64,000 nucleotides of DNA. It comes from Novosphingobium olei. GTDB lineage: Bacteria; Pseudomonadota; Alphaproteobacteria; Sphingomonadales; Sphingomonadaceae. The stretch is from the NCBI RefSeq assembly GCF_012927405.1, contig NZ_JABBGM010000002.1:558001-622000 (forward strand). The letters are read 5' to 3'. Each line of letters begins with the position of its first letter. Positions within the stretch are counted from its first letter, which is position 1. Below the pieces are notes generated by a model, which was given only the letters and a program-made list of their open reading frames with translations, did no database searches and was not told the DNA's origin. Shown here piece by piece: positions 7,778 through 15,851 of the stretch. Both the position numbers and the translations under genes were made by a program.

Positions 7778-8623
7778 TCAGGCCGCCTGGCCAAGGCTTT
7801 CGACGGTTTCGCGGGTCAGATCGGCCAGCCGTTGCGTGGCGGCGTCGAGTGCGTTGGCGGTTTGCAGGATGCACGAAACCGAGGGCAGTTCGGGCAACCC
7901 CGCATCCTCGATCGGAGCATCGCGCAGGAACAGGTGGGTGCGGCAGGTAATGCCGAGCCCGGCCTGCACGGCGGCGCGCAGCGTGGTCAGGTTGGGCGTT
8001 TCCACGGTGATGCGGAAGCGCCGGCCCGAATCCTCCAGCGCACGGATCGCCGCCTCGCGGAAGCGGCAGGGCTGTTCGAGGACGGCGAGCGGGATCGTAT
8101 CGCGAGCAGCGAGCACGGGGTCGCCGTACCAGGCCATCGGCGCGTGGGTCACCGCGGCCGGATCGTTGGGCGCCGCAAAGCCCAGCGCGATGTCGAGCTG
8201 GCGCCGCTCGAGCAGGCCGACCAGTTCGGCCGTGCCGGCGATGCGGGAATAGATCTGCGCATCGGGGTGCAGTTCGGCGAACTGGGCCAGCAGGCCCGAC
8301 AGCAGCATTTCGGCAAAGTCCTGCACCATGCCGATCCGCGCGGGGCCGCTGAACTGCCCGGCGGCGACCGCGGCCACGGCTTCATCGTGCAGAGTCAGCA
8401 CCTTGCGCGCGTAATCGAGCATCAGCTCGCCCGCCGGGGTGAGAGTCAGGCGCCGCCCGTCGCGGTGGAACAGCGTCTGCTGCAGCAGCTCCTCCAGCCG
8501 CTTGATCTGAAGGCTGAGCGCCGACTGGGTGACGAAGACCTTCTCCGATGCATTGAGCATGGAGCCAGTGTCGACGATCGCAACGAACGAGCGCAGGAGA
8601 TTGGTCGGCAGATTGACCGGCAT
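7778..8623 (-). CDS. LysR family transcriptional regulator
   Basis: A 281-residue LysR-type regulator. The N-terminal winged helix-turn-helix (residues about 5-62) includes the SFVAIVDTGSMLNASEKV and TQSALSLQIKRLEELL segments, followed by a co-inducer-binding domain from about residue 90. The ATG at 8623 gives the standard LysR length; an upstream start would add 53 unrelated residues. It is divergent to the ABC permease operon, the classical arrangement for a regulator of its neighbours, and two copies of the island motif lie in the 297-bp spacer. In pseudomonads LysR proteins such as SftR control sulfate-ester genes, so this is the best candidate regulator of the island. Confidence 0.85.
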   Translation of the reverse strand: MPVNLPTNLLRSFVAIVDTGSMLNASEKVFVTQSALSLQIKRLEELLQQTLFHRDGRRLTLTPAGELMLDYARKVLTLHDEAVAAVAAGQFSGPARIGMVQDFAEMLLSGLLAQFAELHPDAQIYSRIAGTAELVGLLERRQLDIALGFAAPNDPAAVTHAPMAWYGDPVLAARDTIPLAVLEQPCRFREAAIRALEDSGRRFRITVETPNLTTLRAAVQAGLGITCRTHLFLRDAPIEDAGLPELPSVSCILQTANALDAATQRLADLTRETVESLGQAA

Positions 8624-8709
8624 GGCTAAGGGCCTTCGGGAACTGGAGAGGGGGGAGGGATTGCGGTGGTCCGCCGATCCATGCAGCGCCTTCGTGGGGT
8701 GACGCTGAT

Positions 8710-8731
8710 TATCAATCAAAATAGTAGAGTT
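8710..8731 (+). promoter_or_regulatory. copy 2 of the organosulfur-island motif
   Basis: TATCAATCA-AAATAG-TAGAGTT, followed by TAA, matches the copies at 8848 and 19035 in TCAAT and in TAGAGTT with identical spacing. It lies about 87 bases upstream of the LysR start, where autoregulation could occur. Confidence 0.5.
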
Positions 8732-8847
8732 TAATGCACGCAATGGCAAGAGCCGATTTGGCGCTGGCCGCGATTGCCGCACGCTTTGGCGGCGAAAATG
8801 CGCAATTTTGCCGGTTCCATGAGGATTGCTGATACGTCCCGCTCAAT

Positions 8848-8869
8848 ACTCAATTGCCTTGGTAGAGTT
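8848..8869 (+). promoter_or_regulatory. copy 3 of the organosulfur-island motif
   Basis: ACTCAATTG-CCTTGG-TAGAGTT ends 52 bases before the permease start at 8921. The copy before the TonB receptor has the same nine plus seven bases with the same 6-base gap and ends 53 bases before its gene. Equal placement in two unrelated promoters argues for a real protein-binding site. Confidence 0.65.
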
Positions 8870-8920
8870 TAAGCGGGATTTTCCGGGACCCGTCATCCCG
8901 GCAAGAGTCTCGACCGTCCC

Positions 8921-9691
8921 ATGTCCGTCCTTCAAAAGCTCGCGCAGAGTCGCTGGTTCAGTCCGCTCGCCCTCCTGGCCGTGTGGGAAGCGGGCTCGCG
9001 CCTCGGGCTCATTCCCGAACGCACGCTGGCGGCACCGTCGGCCGTTGCGGAAACCCTGCTGGGCATGCTGACCTCGGGCGAACTGCCCAGCAATCTTGCC
9101 GTGTCGTTCGGCCGGGTGCTGTCGGGGCTCGCCATCGGCGTGACGCTGGGCATCGTGCTTGCGCTCGTTGCCGGCCTGTCGCGCAAGGGCGAAGCGGCGA
9201 TCGATCCGCTGATGCAGATCAAGCGCACGATCCCCACGCTCGCGCTGACGCCGCTGTTCATCGTCTGGTTCGGCATCGGCGAAACGCCCAAGATCGCGCT
9301 GATCGCGTTCGCCTCGATGTTCCCGGTCTATCTCAACCTCTACAGCGGCATCCGCGGGGTGGACCTGCGCCTGCTGGAAGGCGCGCGCAGCTTCGGCCTG
9401 ACGCGGGCGGAGCAGGTGTGGCACGTGATCCTGCCGGGCTCGCTGCCGTCGCTGCTGGTGGGCCTGCGCTATTCGCTGTCGATCTCGATCCTGGTGCTCG
9501 TCGTTGCCGAACAGATCAACGCCTCGGCCGGCCTTGGCTACCTGATCAACAATGCGCGCGACTTCATGCGCACCGACATCATCGTGGTCTGCCTGATGGT
9601 CTACGCCGTGCTCGGCCTCGCTGCGGACTGGATCGTCCGCACGATCGAGAACCGCGCGCTCGTCTGGCGGCCCAGCCTCGTCAAAGCCTGA
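8921..9691 (+). CDS. ABC transporter permease (SsuC/TauC-like)
   Basis: A 256-residue inner-membrane protein of the binding-protein-dependent transport family. It has about six hydrophobic segments and the cytoplasmic EAA loop, seen here as EGARSFGLTRAEQVWHVILP around residue 150, which docks to the ATPase. Length and sequence resemble SsuC/TauC, the permeases for aliphatic sulfonates, taurine and sulfate esters. It is the first gene of a plus-strand run that continues through the ATPase, the cysteine-dioxygenase-like cupin, the rhodanese and the SsuD-like monooxygenase, with short gaps or overlaps. A motif copy and the divergent LysR gene lie upstream. Two candidate binding proteins are encoded at 3.8 and 18.1 kb rather than adjacent. 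Confidence 0.85.
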   Translation: MSVLQKLAQSRWFSPLALLAVWEAGSRLGLIPERTLAAPSAVAETLLGMLTSGELPSNLAVSFGRVLSGLAIGVTLGIVLALVAGLSRKGEAAIDPLMQIKRTIPTLALTPLFIVWFGIGETPKIALIAFASMFPVYLNLYSGIRGVDLRLLEGARSFGLTRAEQVWHVILPGSLPSLLVGLRYSLSISILVLVVAEQINASAGLGYLINNARDFMRTDIIVVCLMVYAVLGLAADWIVRTIENRALVWRPSLVKA

Positions 9692-9726
9692 TTTCCCCCC
9701 GATTTCCCCCACGCGGAGAACCACCC

Positions 9727-10512
9727 ATGGACGCCCGCCTCAATTTCCTCGAAGCCCCGATCGTCCCGCCCGCCGGCGATGAGCCGCCGGTCGTCAGGCT
9801 GCGGCACTTCACCCGCCGCTTTGGCGACAACACGATCCTGTCGGACCTCAACCTCGACATCGCGCCCGGCGAATTCGTCGCGCTGCTGGGCCGCTCGGGC
9901 TCGGGCAAGACCACGCTGCTGCGCACGCTCGCCGGGCTCGACAGCGCCGAGGACCAGGACGTGACCGTGCCCAATTCGCGCGCGGTGGTGTTCCAGGACG
10001 CGCGTCTGCTGCCGTGGAAGAAGGTATGGCGCAACGTGGCGCTCGGCCTTCGCGGCGGCGATATCAAGGATCGCGCGCTGTCCGCGCTCGACGAAGTGGG
10101 TCTTGCCCACCGCGTCGATGCCTGGCCGCTGACGCTGTCGGGCGGCGAGGCGCAGCGCGTCGCGCTGGCCCGCGCGCTGGTGCGCGAGCCCAAGCTGCTG
10201 CTGCTCGATGAACCTTTCGCTGCGCTCGATGCGCTGACCCGGATCAAGATGCACCGCCTCGTGCTCGACTTGTGGCGCGCGCACAGGCCGGCAGTGCTAA
10301 TGGTGACGCACGACGTGGACGAGGCGGTGGCGCTCGCCGACCGCATCCTGGTGCTCGATGCCGGGCGGATCTGCGCGCAGGACCGCATCGCCATCCCGCG
10401 CGGCGAGCGGGGCGAGCTTGCCCGGCCCTACCGCGAGAAGTTCCTGCGGATCCTCGAAGGCTCCGCGCCCAGCGACGCCGTGATCCCGTTCCCGGCGGGA
10501 GGTCACCAGTGA
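9727..10512 (+). CDS. ABC transporter ATP-binding protein (SsuB/TauB-like)
   Basis: A 261-residue ATPase with the full set of ABC motifs: Walker A GRSGSGKTT near residue 58, Q-loop VFQDARLLPW, signature LSGGEAQRVALARAL and Walker B LLLLDEPFAALD followed by the switch His in VTHDVDEA. This pattern, including the short linker and the QDARLLPW Q-loop, is typical of the nitrate/sulfonate/taurine importer ATPases (SsuB, TauB). It works with the permease encoded 35 bp upstream at the cytoplasmic face of the inner membrane. Its TGA stop is embedded in the GTGA start of the next gene, a sign of translational coupling. Confidence 0.9.
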   Translation: MDARLNFLEAPIVPPAGDEPPVVRLRHFTRRFGDNTILSDLNLDIAPGEFVALLGRSGSGKTTLLRTLAGLDSAEDQDVTVPNSRAVVFQDARLLPWKKVWRNVALGLRGGDIKDRALSALDEVGLAHRVDAWPLTLSGGEAQRVALARALVREPKLLLLDEPFAALDALTRIKMHRLVLDLWRAHRPAVLMVTHDVDEAVALADRILVLDAGRICAQDRIAIPRGERGELARPYREKFLRILEGSAPSDAVIPFPAGGHQ

Positions 10513-11129
10513 ACGCGCTGGTCGCACCGCCGGTCCTGCCCGGCGCCGGGCTCGCCCGCCTGCGCGGGTTCGTCACTAATCTTGCCGAGCTGATCGACAG
10601 CACCCGTGGCGAACGCGAGATCCTGGAAAGCGGGGCCAAGCTGCTCGCGCGGCTGGTCAACCAGGACGACTGGCTGCCCGAAGCCTACGCCCAGCCCGAT
10701 CCCGATCGCTATCGCCAGTACCTGCTCCACTGCGACGCACGCGAGCGCTTCAGCGTGGTTTCCTTCGTCTGGGGGCCGGGGCAGGGCACGCCGATCCATG
10801 ACCACCGCACTTGGGGCCTCGTCGGCGTGCTGCGCGGCAGCGAGCGCTCGGAACGCTTCGTTCGCAACCCCGACGGCAGCCTGAAGCACGCCGGCACCGA
10901 CGTGCTGCACGAAGGCGAAGTCGAGGCGGTGAGCCCACGCATCGGCGACATCCACCGCGTCTCGAACGCCGAGACGCGGCATGCCTCGATCTCGATCCAC
11001 GTCTATGGAGGCAACATCGGCGCGATCGAGCGCGCGACCTACGATCTCGACGGGCGGGCCAAGCGCTTCGTTTCGGGCTACGCCAACACGGAACTTCCCA
11101 ACCTGTGGGACCGGTCGGTGCGCGCATGA
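10509..11129 (+). CDS. cysteine dioxygenase family cupin (possibly 3-mercaptopropionate type)
   Basis: A 206-residue cupin of the type I cysteine dioxygenase family. The iron ligands are visible as His97 and His99 in PIHDHRTWG and His164 in ISIHVYGG. Family enzymes add O2 to a thiol such as cysteine, 3-mercaptopropionate or a related compound to give a sulfinate. The IHDHRTWGLVGVL context is closer to the bacterial thiol dioxygenases than to the mammalian enzyme. The GTG start at 10509 overlaps the ATPase stop by four bases, and its own stop overlaps the rhodanese start by four. The tight coupling to a transporter and a sulfurtransferase suggests it processes the thiol released from the imported substrate. 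The exact substrate is unknown. Confidence 0.75.
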   Translation: MNALVAPPVLPGAGLARLRGFVTNLAELIDSTRGEREILESGAKLLARLVNQDDWLPEAYAQPDPDRYRQYLLHCDARERFSVVSFVWGPGQGTPIHDHRTWGLVGVLRGSERSERFVRNPDGSLKHAGTDVLHEGEVEAVSPRIGDIHRVSNAETRHASISIHVYGGNIGAIERATYDLDGRAKRFVSGYANTELPNLWDRSVRA

Positions 11130-12373
11130 CCGTCCGGCCCCAGGATATCCGCAGCGCCCTGCTGGCGCGTGAGGAAATCGCGCTGATCGACTTGCGCGAG
11201 GAAGCCGAATTCGCGCGCGGCCACCCGCTGTTCGCCGCGCAGATCCCGCTGCGCCGGATCGAGGCGGAAGCGCGCTGGCGCATCCCGCGCGCCGACACGC
11301 GCATCGTGGTCTACGACGATAGCGAAGGCCTTGGGGGCGAAGGCCTCGTCGGCCCGGCGATCGAGCAGCTCCGCGCGCTCGGCTTCACGCAGGTCGATGC
11401 GCTTGAAGGCGGACTTTCGGGCTGGCGCGATGCGGGGTACGAGCTGTTCGAGGACGTCAACAGCTACTCCAAGGCGTTCGGCGAGCTGGTCGAGCATCGC
11501 CGACACACGCCTTCGCTGCCGGCCAACGACGTGCAGGCGCTGATCGACGAGAAGGCGGATATCGCCATCCTCGATGCGCGGCGGTTCGAGGAATATGCCA
11601 CGATGAGCATCCCGGGCGGTGTCAGCACCCCCGGTGCCGAACTGGTGCTGCGCGCCCGCGCGGTGGCGCCCGATCCGGACACGACGATCATCGTCAACTG
11701 CGCCGGGCGCACGCGTTCGATCATCGGTGCGCAGTCGCTGGTCAATGCGGGGCTGCCCAACCGGATTTTCGCGCTGCGCAATGGCACCATCGGATGGACG
11801 CTTGCCGGGCAGGAACTTGAGACCGGGCAGCAGCGTCGGGCGCCTGCGCCCCCGAGCCCGTTCGTGGCCGAAGCCCGCGAGAAGGCGCGCGAAGTCGCCT
11901 ACCGCGCCGGCGTTCGCCGCATTCGCTGGGATGAGCTCGAGCACCTGCGCCAGGACACGGCGCGCACGCTGTACCTCTACGACGTGCGCCTTCCCGAAGA
12001 CTTTGCCGCCGGCCACCTGCCCGGCTTCCGCAACGCGCAGGGCGGGCAGCTCGTTCAGGAGACCGACCATTTCGCCCCGGTGCGCGGCGCGCGCATCGTG
12101 CTGGCCGACGATCTCGGCCCGCGCGCCGACATGACCGCCTCGTGGCTCGCCCAGCTCGGCTGGGAAGTCTTTGTGGTCGAATGGCCGCAAGGCGTCGCGC
12201 TCGAAACCGACAGCGATGGCGCGCCGAGCCCGCGCGGGCCCGAGGGCCGCTACAAGCGCCCCTACGAGGGCACCGACAACGCCGCCGCCGCGATGCAGGC
12301 CTATCTCGACTGGGAGTTCGGCCTTGTCGAACAGCTCCGCCGCGATGGCACGCACGGCTTCTACGTCATCTGA
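11126..12373 (+). CDS. multidomain rhodanese-related sulfurtransferase, one active cysteine
   Basis: A 415-residue protein with three rhodanese-like domains (about residues 5-108, 130-230 and 265-375). Only the middle domain keeps the active-site loop NCAGRTRS with Cys192. The first has YDDSEGL and the third LADDLGPRAD at the equivalent place, so those two are presumably structural or binding domains. Related proteins with several rhodanese repeats and a single cysteine occur beside cysteine-dioxygenase-like genes in proteobacteria and may move sulfane sulfur or release sulfite. The ATG overlaps the dioxygenase stop (ATGA). A 28-bp gap follows before the SsuD-like gene, so all are probably one transcript. 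Confidence 0.8.
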   Translation: MTVRPQDIRSALLAREEIALIDLREEAEFARGHPLFAAQIPLRRIEAEARWRIPRADTRIVVYDDSEGLGGEGLVGPAIEQLRALGFTQVDALEGGLSGWRDAGYELFEDVNSYSKAFGELVEHRRHTPSLPANDVQALIDEKADIAILDARRFEEYATMSIPGGVSTPGAELVLRARAVAPDPDTTIIVNCAGRTRSIIGAQSLVNAGLPNRIFALRNGTIGWTLAGQELETGQQRRAPAPPSPFVAEAREKAREVAYRAGVRRIRWDELEHLRQDTARTLYLYDVRLPEDFAAGHLPGFRNAQGGQLVQETDHFAPVRGARIVLADDLGPRADMTASWLAQLGWEVFVVEWPQGVALETDSDGAPSPRGPEGRYKRPYEGTDNAAAAMQAYLDWEFGLVEQLRRDGTHGFYVI

Positions 12374-12401
12374 TTTTCACCGCTTCAGGAAGGGTCATTC
12401 C

Positions 12402-13490
12402 ATGCCCGTCAAGTTCATCGGCTATATCGGCTTCAACAACACCTCGGAAATCCACGCCGGCCAGCGCAGCCGCGTGCTCGACCGCGACTATGTCGATGCA
12501 GCGGCGCGCGCGCAGGAAAAGGGCGGCTTCGACCGCGTGCTGATCCCGTTCGGATCGAGCTCGCCCGAAAGCCAGATCGTTGCCGCGCACGCCGCCGCGA
12601 TCACCGACACGCTGGGCTTCCTCGTCGCGCACCGGCCCGGTTTCACCCAGCCGACGCTGGCCGCGCGCCAGCTGGCGACGCTCGACCAGCTTTCGGGCGG
12701 GCGCGTTGCCGTGCACATCATCACCGGCGGCGCTGACGAGGAAATGGCGCGCGATGGCGATGTCGGCCCGGACAAGGCCCAGCGATACGCCCGTACCGAC
12801 GAATATCTCGACATCGTGAAGCAGGAATGGTCGGCGGCGCGCCCGTTCGACCACAAGGGCCGCTTCTATGAAGTGCGCCAGGGCTTCAGCGCGATCAAGC
12901 CGGACAACCTTCCGGTGTTCTTCGGCGGCTCCTCGCCCGAGGCGATCGACGTCGCCGGGCGCCATGCCGACGTCTACGCGCTGTGGGGCGAAACGCTGGA
13001 GCAGGTCGGGGATTCGCTGCGGCAGGTCCGCCAGTCGGCGGCGCGCTATGGCCGCTCGCCCGGCTTCTCGCTGTCGCTGCGCCCGGTGATCGCCGATACC
13101 GAGGAAGCGGCGTGGAAGAAGGCGGCCGAGATCGAGGATCAGGTTCGCGCCGCGCGTGAAGCCGCCGGCCTTCCGGTCAGCGGCCACCGGCCGGCCAATG
13201 CGGGCTCGCTGCGCCTGCTCGAAACCGCCAGTGCCAACCGCCGCGATGGCCGCCTGTGGACGGGTGTCGCCGCGCTTACCGGCGCGCAGGGCAATTCCAC
13301 CGGCCTCGTCGGCACTCCCGAGCAAGTCGCGCAAGGGATGCTCGAATACTACGACATCGGCATCGACCACTTCCTGATCCGCGGCTTCGATCCGCTGGCT
13401 GATGCGATCGCCTATGGCGAGCACCTGCTGCCACTGGTCAAGGCCAAGGTTGCCGAACGCGATGCGCGCCCCGTCGCGCTGGCAAGCTGA
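12402..13490 (+). CDS. FMNH2-dependent alkanesulfonate monooxygenase-like (SsuD type)
   Basis: A 362-residue member of the bacterial luciferase-like superfamily. The segment IITGGADEEMARDGD, the RYARTDEYLDIVKQEW helix and the FFGGSSPEA and GLVGTPEQVA motifs match the SsuD subgroup, which uses reduced FMN and O2 to split alkanesulfonates into an aldehyde and sulfite. The length is slightly short of SsuD (about 380). The ATG at 12402 is preceded by AGGAAGG at a normal spacing. It lies 28 bp after the rhodanese gene and 14 bp before the aldolase gene. No SsuE flavin reductase is adjacent, so the reductant must come from elsewhere. Confidence 0.8.
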   Translation: MPVKFIGYIGFNNTSEIHAGQRSRVLDRDYVDAAARAQEKGGFDRVLIPFGSSSPESQIVAAHAAAITDTLGFLVAHRPGFTQPTLAARQLATLDQLSGGRVAVHIITGGADEEMARDGDVGPDKAQRYARTDEYLDIVKQEWSAARPFDHKGRFYEVRQGFSAIKPDNLPVFFGGSSPEAIDVAGRHADVYALWGETLEQVGDSLRQVRQSAARYGRSPGFSLSLRPVIADTEEAAWKKAAEIEDQVRAAREAAGLPVSGHRPANAGSLRLLETASANRRDGRLWTGVAALTGAQGNSTGLVGTPEQVAQGMLEYYDIGIDHFLIRGFDPLADAIAYGEHLLPLVKAKVAERDARPVALAS

Positions 13491-13504
13491 GGGAGAACGC
13501 AAAG

Positions 13505-14320
13505 ATGGCCACCATTCTCGAACGCCCGCGCTCCGGCGCCGACGATGTCCGCCCCGAAGGCATCACCGATGCCGAATGGCAGACCCGCGTCGACCTCGCC
13601 GCGTTCTATCGCATCGCCGCGATCCACGATTACGACGATTTCCTCTACACCCACATCTCGGCGCGCGTGCCGGGGCCCGATCACCACTTCCTGATCAACC
13701 CGTTCGGGCTGACCTTCGATGAAATCACGGCCTCGAGCCTGGTCAAGGTCGATCTCGACGGGAACGTGATTGGGCACAGCGAATACGGCATCAACTACGC
13801 CGGCTACGTCATCCATTCGGCCATTCACGCCGCGCGCGAAGATGCCCACTGGATCGCGCATTTCCACACGCGGGACGGCATGGGCGCGTCGGCGCACGCC
13901 GAAGGACTGCTGCCGCTGACGCAGCGCGCGCTCTACATCATTCCGCGCCTTGCCTATCATGACTACGAAGGCGTGGCGCTCAACCTCGACGAGCGCGAGC
14001 GGCTGCAGGCAGACCTTGGCGACAAGAAGCTGATGCTGCTGCGCAATCACGGCACGCTGGCATTGGGCCGCACGGCGGGTGAAGCCTGGAGCGGTATCTA
14101 CCAGCTTGAGGAAGCGTGTTCGGCGCAGGTCGCGGCGTTGGCCGGCGGGCGTGACCATGTGCTGATCGCTCCGCAGGAAGCGCAGGACGAGGCGCTGCGC
14201 CAGATCGCCCAACGGCCCGCCGCCGCCGCTGCGAGCGAAGGGCGCAAGCCGCACGACCAGCTCGTCTGGGAAGCGGTCCTGCGCAAGGTGGCCCGCACGC
14301 TTCCCGGCTTCGACACCTGA
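13505..14320 (+). CDS. class II aldolase/adducin family protein
   Basis: A 271-residue protein of the class II aldolase/adducin fold. The metal-binding histidines are visible in IAHFHTRDG (HxH) and in LLRNHGTLALG further on, with an acidic segment between them. Known members cleave L-fuculose-, L-rhamnulose- or ribulose-phosphates, decarboxylate hydroxy acids or act in methylthio-pentose salvage. The substrate cannot be told from sequence. It follows the SsuD-like gene after 14 bp with the purine-rich GAGGGAG in the gap. One possibility is cleavage of a carbon skeleton left by desulfonation, which is inference. Confidence 0.75.
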   Translation: MATILERPRSGADDVRPEGITDAEWQTRVDLAAFYRIAAIHDYDDFLYTHISARVPGPDHHFLINPFGLTFDEITASSLVKVDLDGNVIGHSEYGINYAGYVIHSAIHAAREDAHWIAHFHTRDGMGASAHAEGLLPLTQRALYIIPRLAYHDYEGVALNLDERERLQADLGDKKLMLLRNHGTLALGRTAGEAWSGIYQLEEACSAQVAALAGGRDHVLIAPQEAQDEALRQIAQRPAAAAASEGRKPHDQLVWEAVLRKVARTLPGFDT

Positions 14321-14408
14321 CACACCCCGCAGATTTTCGGGGAACCGGCCGGCTCTACGTCGATAGGCGTATGGGCCGGCCGCTGCATTTCCGAAAGGCA
14401 CTGCACTC

Positions 14409-15764
14409 GTGCCCGACCACCTCCAGCCAGAGCAGACCATGACCGAACCCGCCGTCCCCCGTTCCAAGAGTCACTTCGGCCGCAACGTCCTGATCGGCAT
14501 GGCCGTCGGCCTCGCTCTGGGGCTGGTCGCACGCAAGCTCGGCCCGGTTGGTCCCGATCAGCCCAACGCGCTGGCCGTCACGCTGAACCTCGTGGGGTCG
14601 AGCTTCGTGCAGCTGCTCAAGGCACTTGTGCCGCCGCTGGTGCTCACCGCGATCATTGCCTCGATCGGACGCCTGCGCGATCTCAACAACGCGGCGCGAC
14701 TGGCCGGCCAGACCGTGCTGTGGTTCGCGATCACCGCGCTGATCGCGGTGTCGATCGGCATCGCGCTGGGGCTTGTGTTCCAGCCGGGGGTCAACACGGC
14801 GGTGTCCGCAGCCGCTGCTGAAAAGCCGCATACGGTGGGCAGCTGGCTCGATTTCCTGAAGGGGCTGATCCCGTCGAACTTTCTCGGCCTTGCCGCCAGC
14901 ACCGAGATCGACGGGGACAGTGCCAAGACCAGCATCAGCTTCAACGTGCTGCAACTGGTGGTCATCGGCCTGGCGCTCGGCTTTGCCGCGCTGCGCACGG
15001 GCGAGGCGGGCGATGCATTTCTCAAAGGCGCGAACACGCTCCTTGCCGTGGTGCGCAAGCTGCTCAACTGGGTCGTCCGGCTCGCCCCGATCGGCAGCGC
15101 GGGGCTGATCGGCAATGCCGTGGTCAAGTACGGCTGGGACACGCTGTCCAGCATCGCGCAATACGCGATCGCGCTCTACGTCGGGCTCGGCCTCGTGCTC
15201 TTCGTCGTCTATCCGATCCTGCTGAAGGCACATGGCCTCAGCCCGCTCGCCTATTTCCGCAAGGCGTGGCCGGCGATCGAGCTGGCGTTCGTCTCGCGCT
15301 CGTCGATGGCGGCGCTGCCGGTGGCCGAAGCGGTGACGACCGACCGGCTTGGTGTCGCGCCCGCCTATGCCGCCTTCGCGGTGCCGGTTGCCTCCACTAC
15401 CAAGATGGACGGCTGCGCGGCGGTCTACCCCGCGCTTTCGGCCATCTTCGTGGCGCAGTTCTTCCACGTGCCGCTGGTGGCGACCGACTACCTGCTGATC
15501 GTGCTCGTGTCGGTGCTGGGCTCCGCCGCCACTGCCGGCGTCACCGGCGCCACCGTGATGCTGACGCTGACGCTTTCGACGCTGGGCTTGCCGCTCGAAG
15601 GCGTGGGCCTGCTGCTCGCGATCGACCCGATCCTCGACATGGGCCGCACCGCGGTCAACGTCGCAGGCCAGATCCTCGTGCCGGTAATCGTCGCCCGGCG
15701 CGAAGGCATCCTCGATCTCGATCGCTACAACGCGCTCGACGAAGGCGAACCGATCGCGGCTTGA
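14409..15764 (+). CDS. dicarboxylate/amino acid:cation symporter (DAACS)
   Basis: A 451-residue polytopic membrane protein of the DAACS/GltP family. The first re-entrant loop appears as SRSSMAALPV, the central motif as KMDG (usually NMDG), and the substrate-binding C-terminal helix as DMGRTAVNVAGQ. The Asn-to-Lys change in the NMDG motif may alter cation coupling. The family carries glutamate, aspartate, C4-dicarboxylates or cystine (TcyP/YdjN). In an organosulfur island a cystine- or sulfo-acid substrate is possible but unproven. I used the GTG at 14409, which has GAAAGG ten bases upstream; the alternative ATG at 14439 has a poorer site. It lies 88 bp after the aldolase gene. Confidence 0.8.
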   Translation: MPDHLQPEQTMTEPAVPRSKSHFGRNVLIGMAVGLALGLVARKLGPVGPDQPNALAVTLNLVGSSFVQLLKALVPPLVLTAIIASIGRLRDLNNAARLAGQTVLWFAITALIAVSIGIALGLVFQPGVNTAVSAAAAEKPHTVGSWLDFLKGLIPSNFLGLAASTEIDGDSAKTSISFNVLQLVVIGLALGFAALRTGEAGDAFLKGANTLLAVVRKLLNWVVRLAPIGSAGLIGNAVVKYGWDTLSSIAQYAIALYVGLGLVLFVVYPILLKAHGLSPLAYFRKAWPAIELAFVSRSSMAALPVAEAVTTDRLGVAPAYAAFAVPVASTTKMDGCAAVYPALSAIFVAQFFHVPLVATDYLLIVLVSVLGSAATAGVTGATVMLTLTLSTLGLPLEGVGLLLAIDPILDMGRTAVNVAGQILVPVIVARREGILDLDRYNALDEGEPIAA

Positions 15765-15851
15765 GCATTACTTGAACTGCTATCAGCCTTCCGCGATGGC
15801 TGGCGGCAGGTGGCGGGTGCACCCTTTTTCCAACGGAATCAGGAGGCACCC

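Noticed and set aside
15811..15830. Terminator GGGTGCACCC followed by TTTTT before the NtaA-like gene
   Set aside because: The palindrome has no loop and a short stem, so a stable hairpin is doubtful. It is not listed as a feature.
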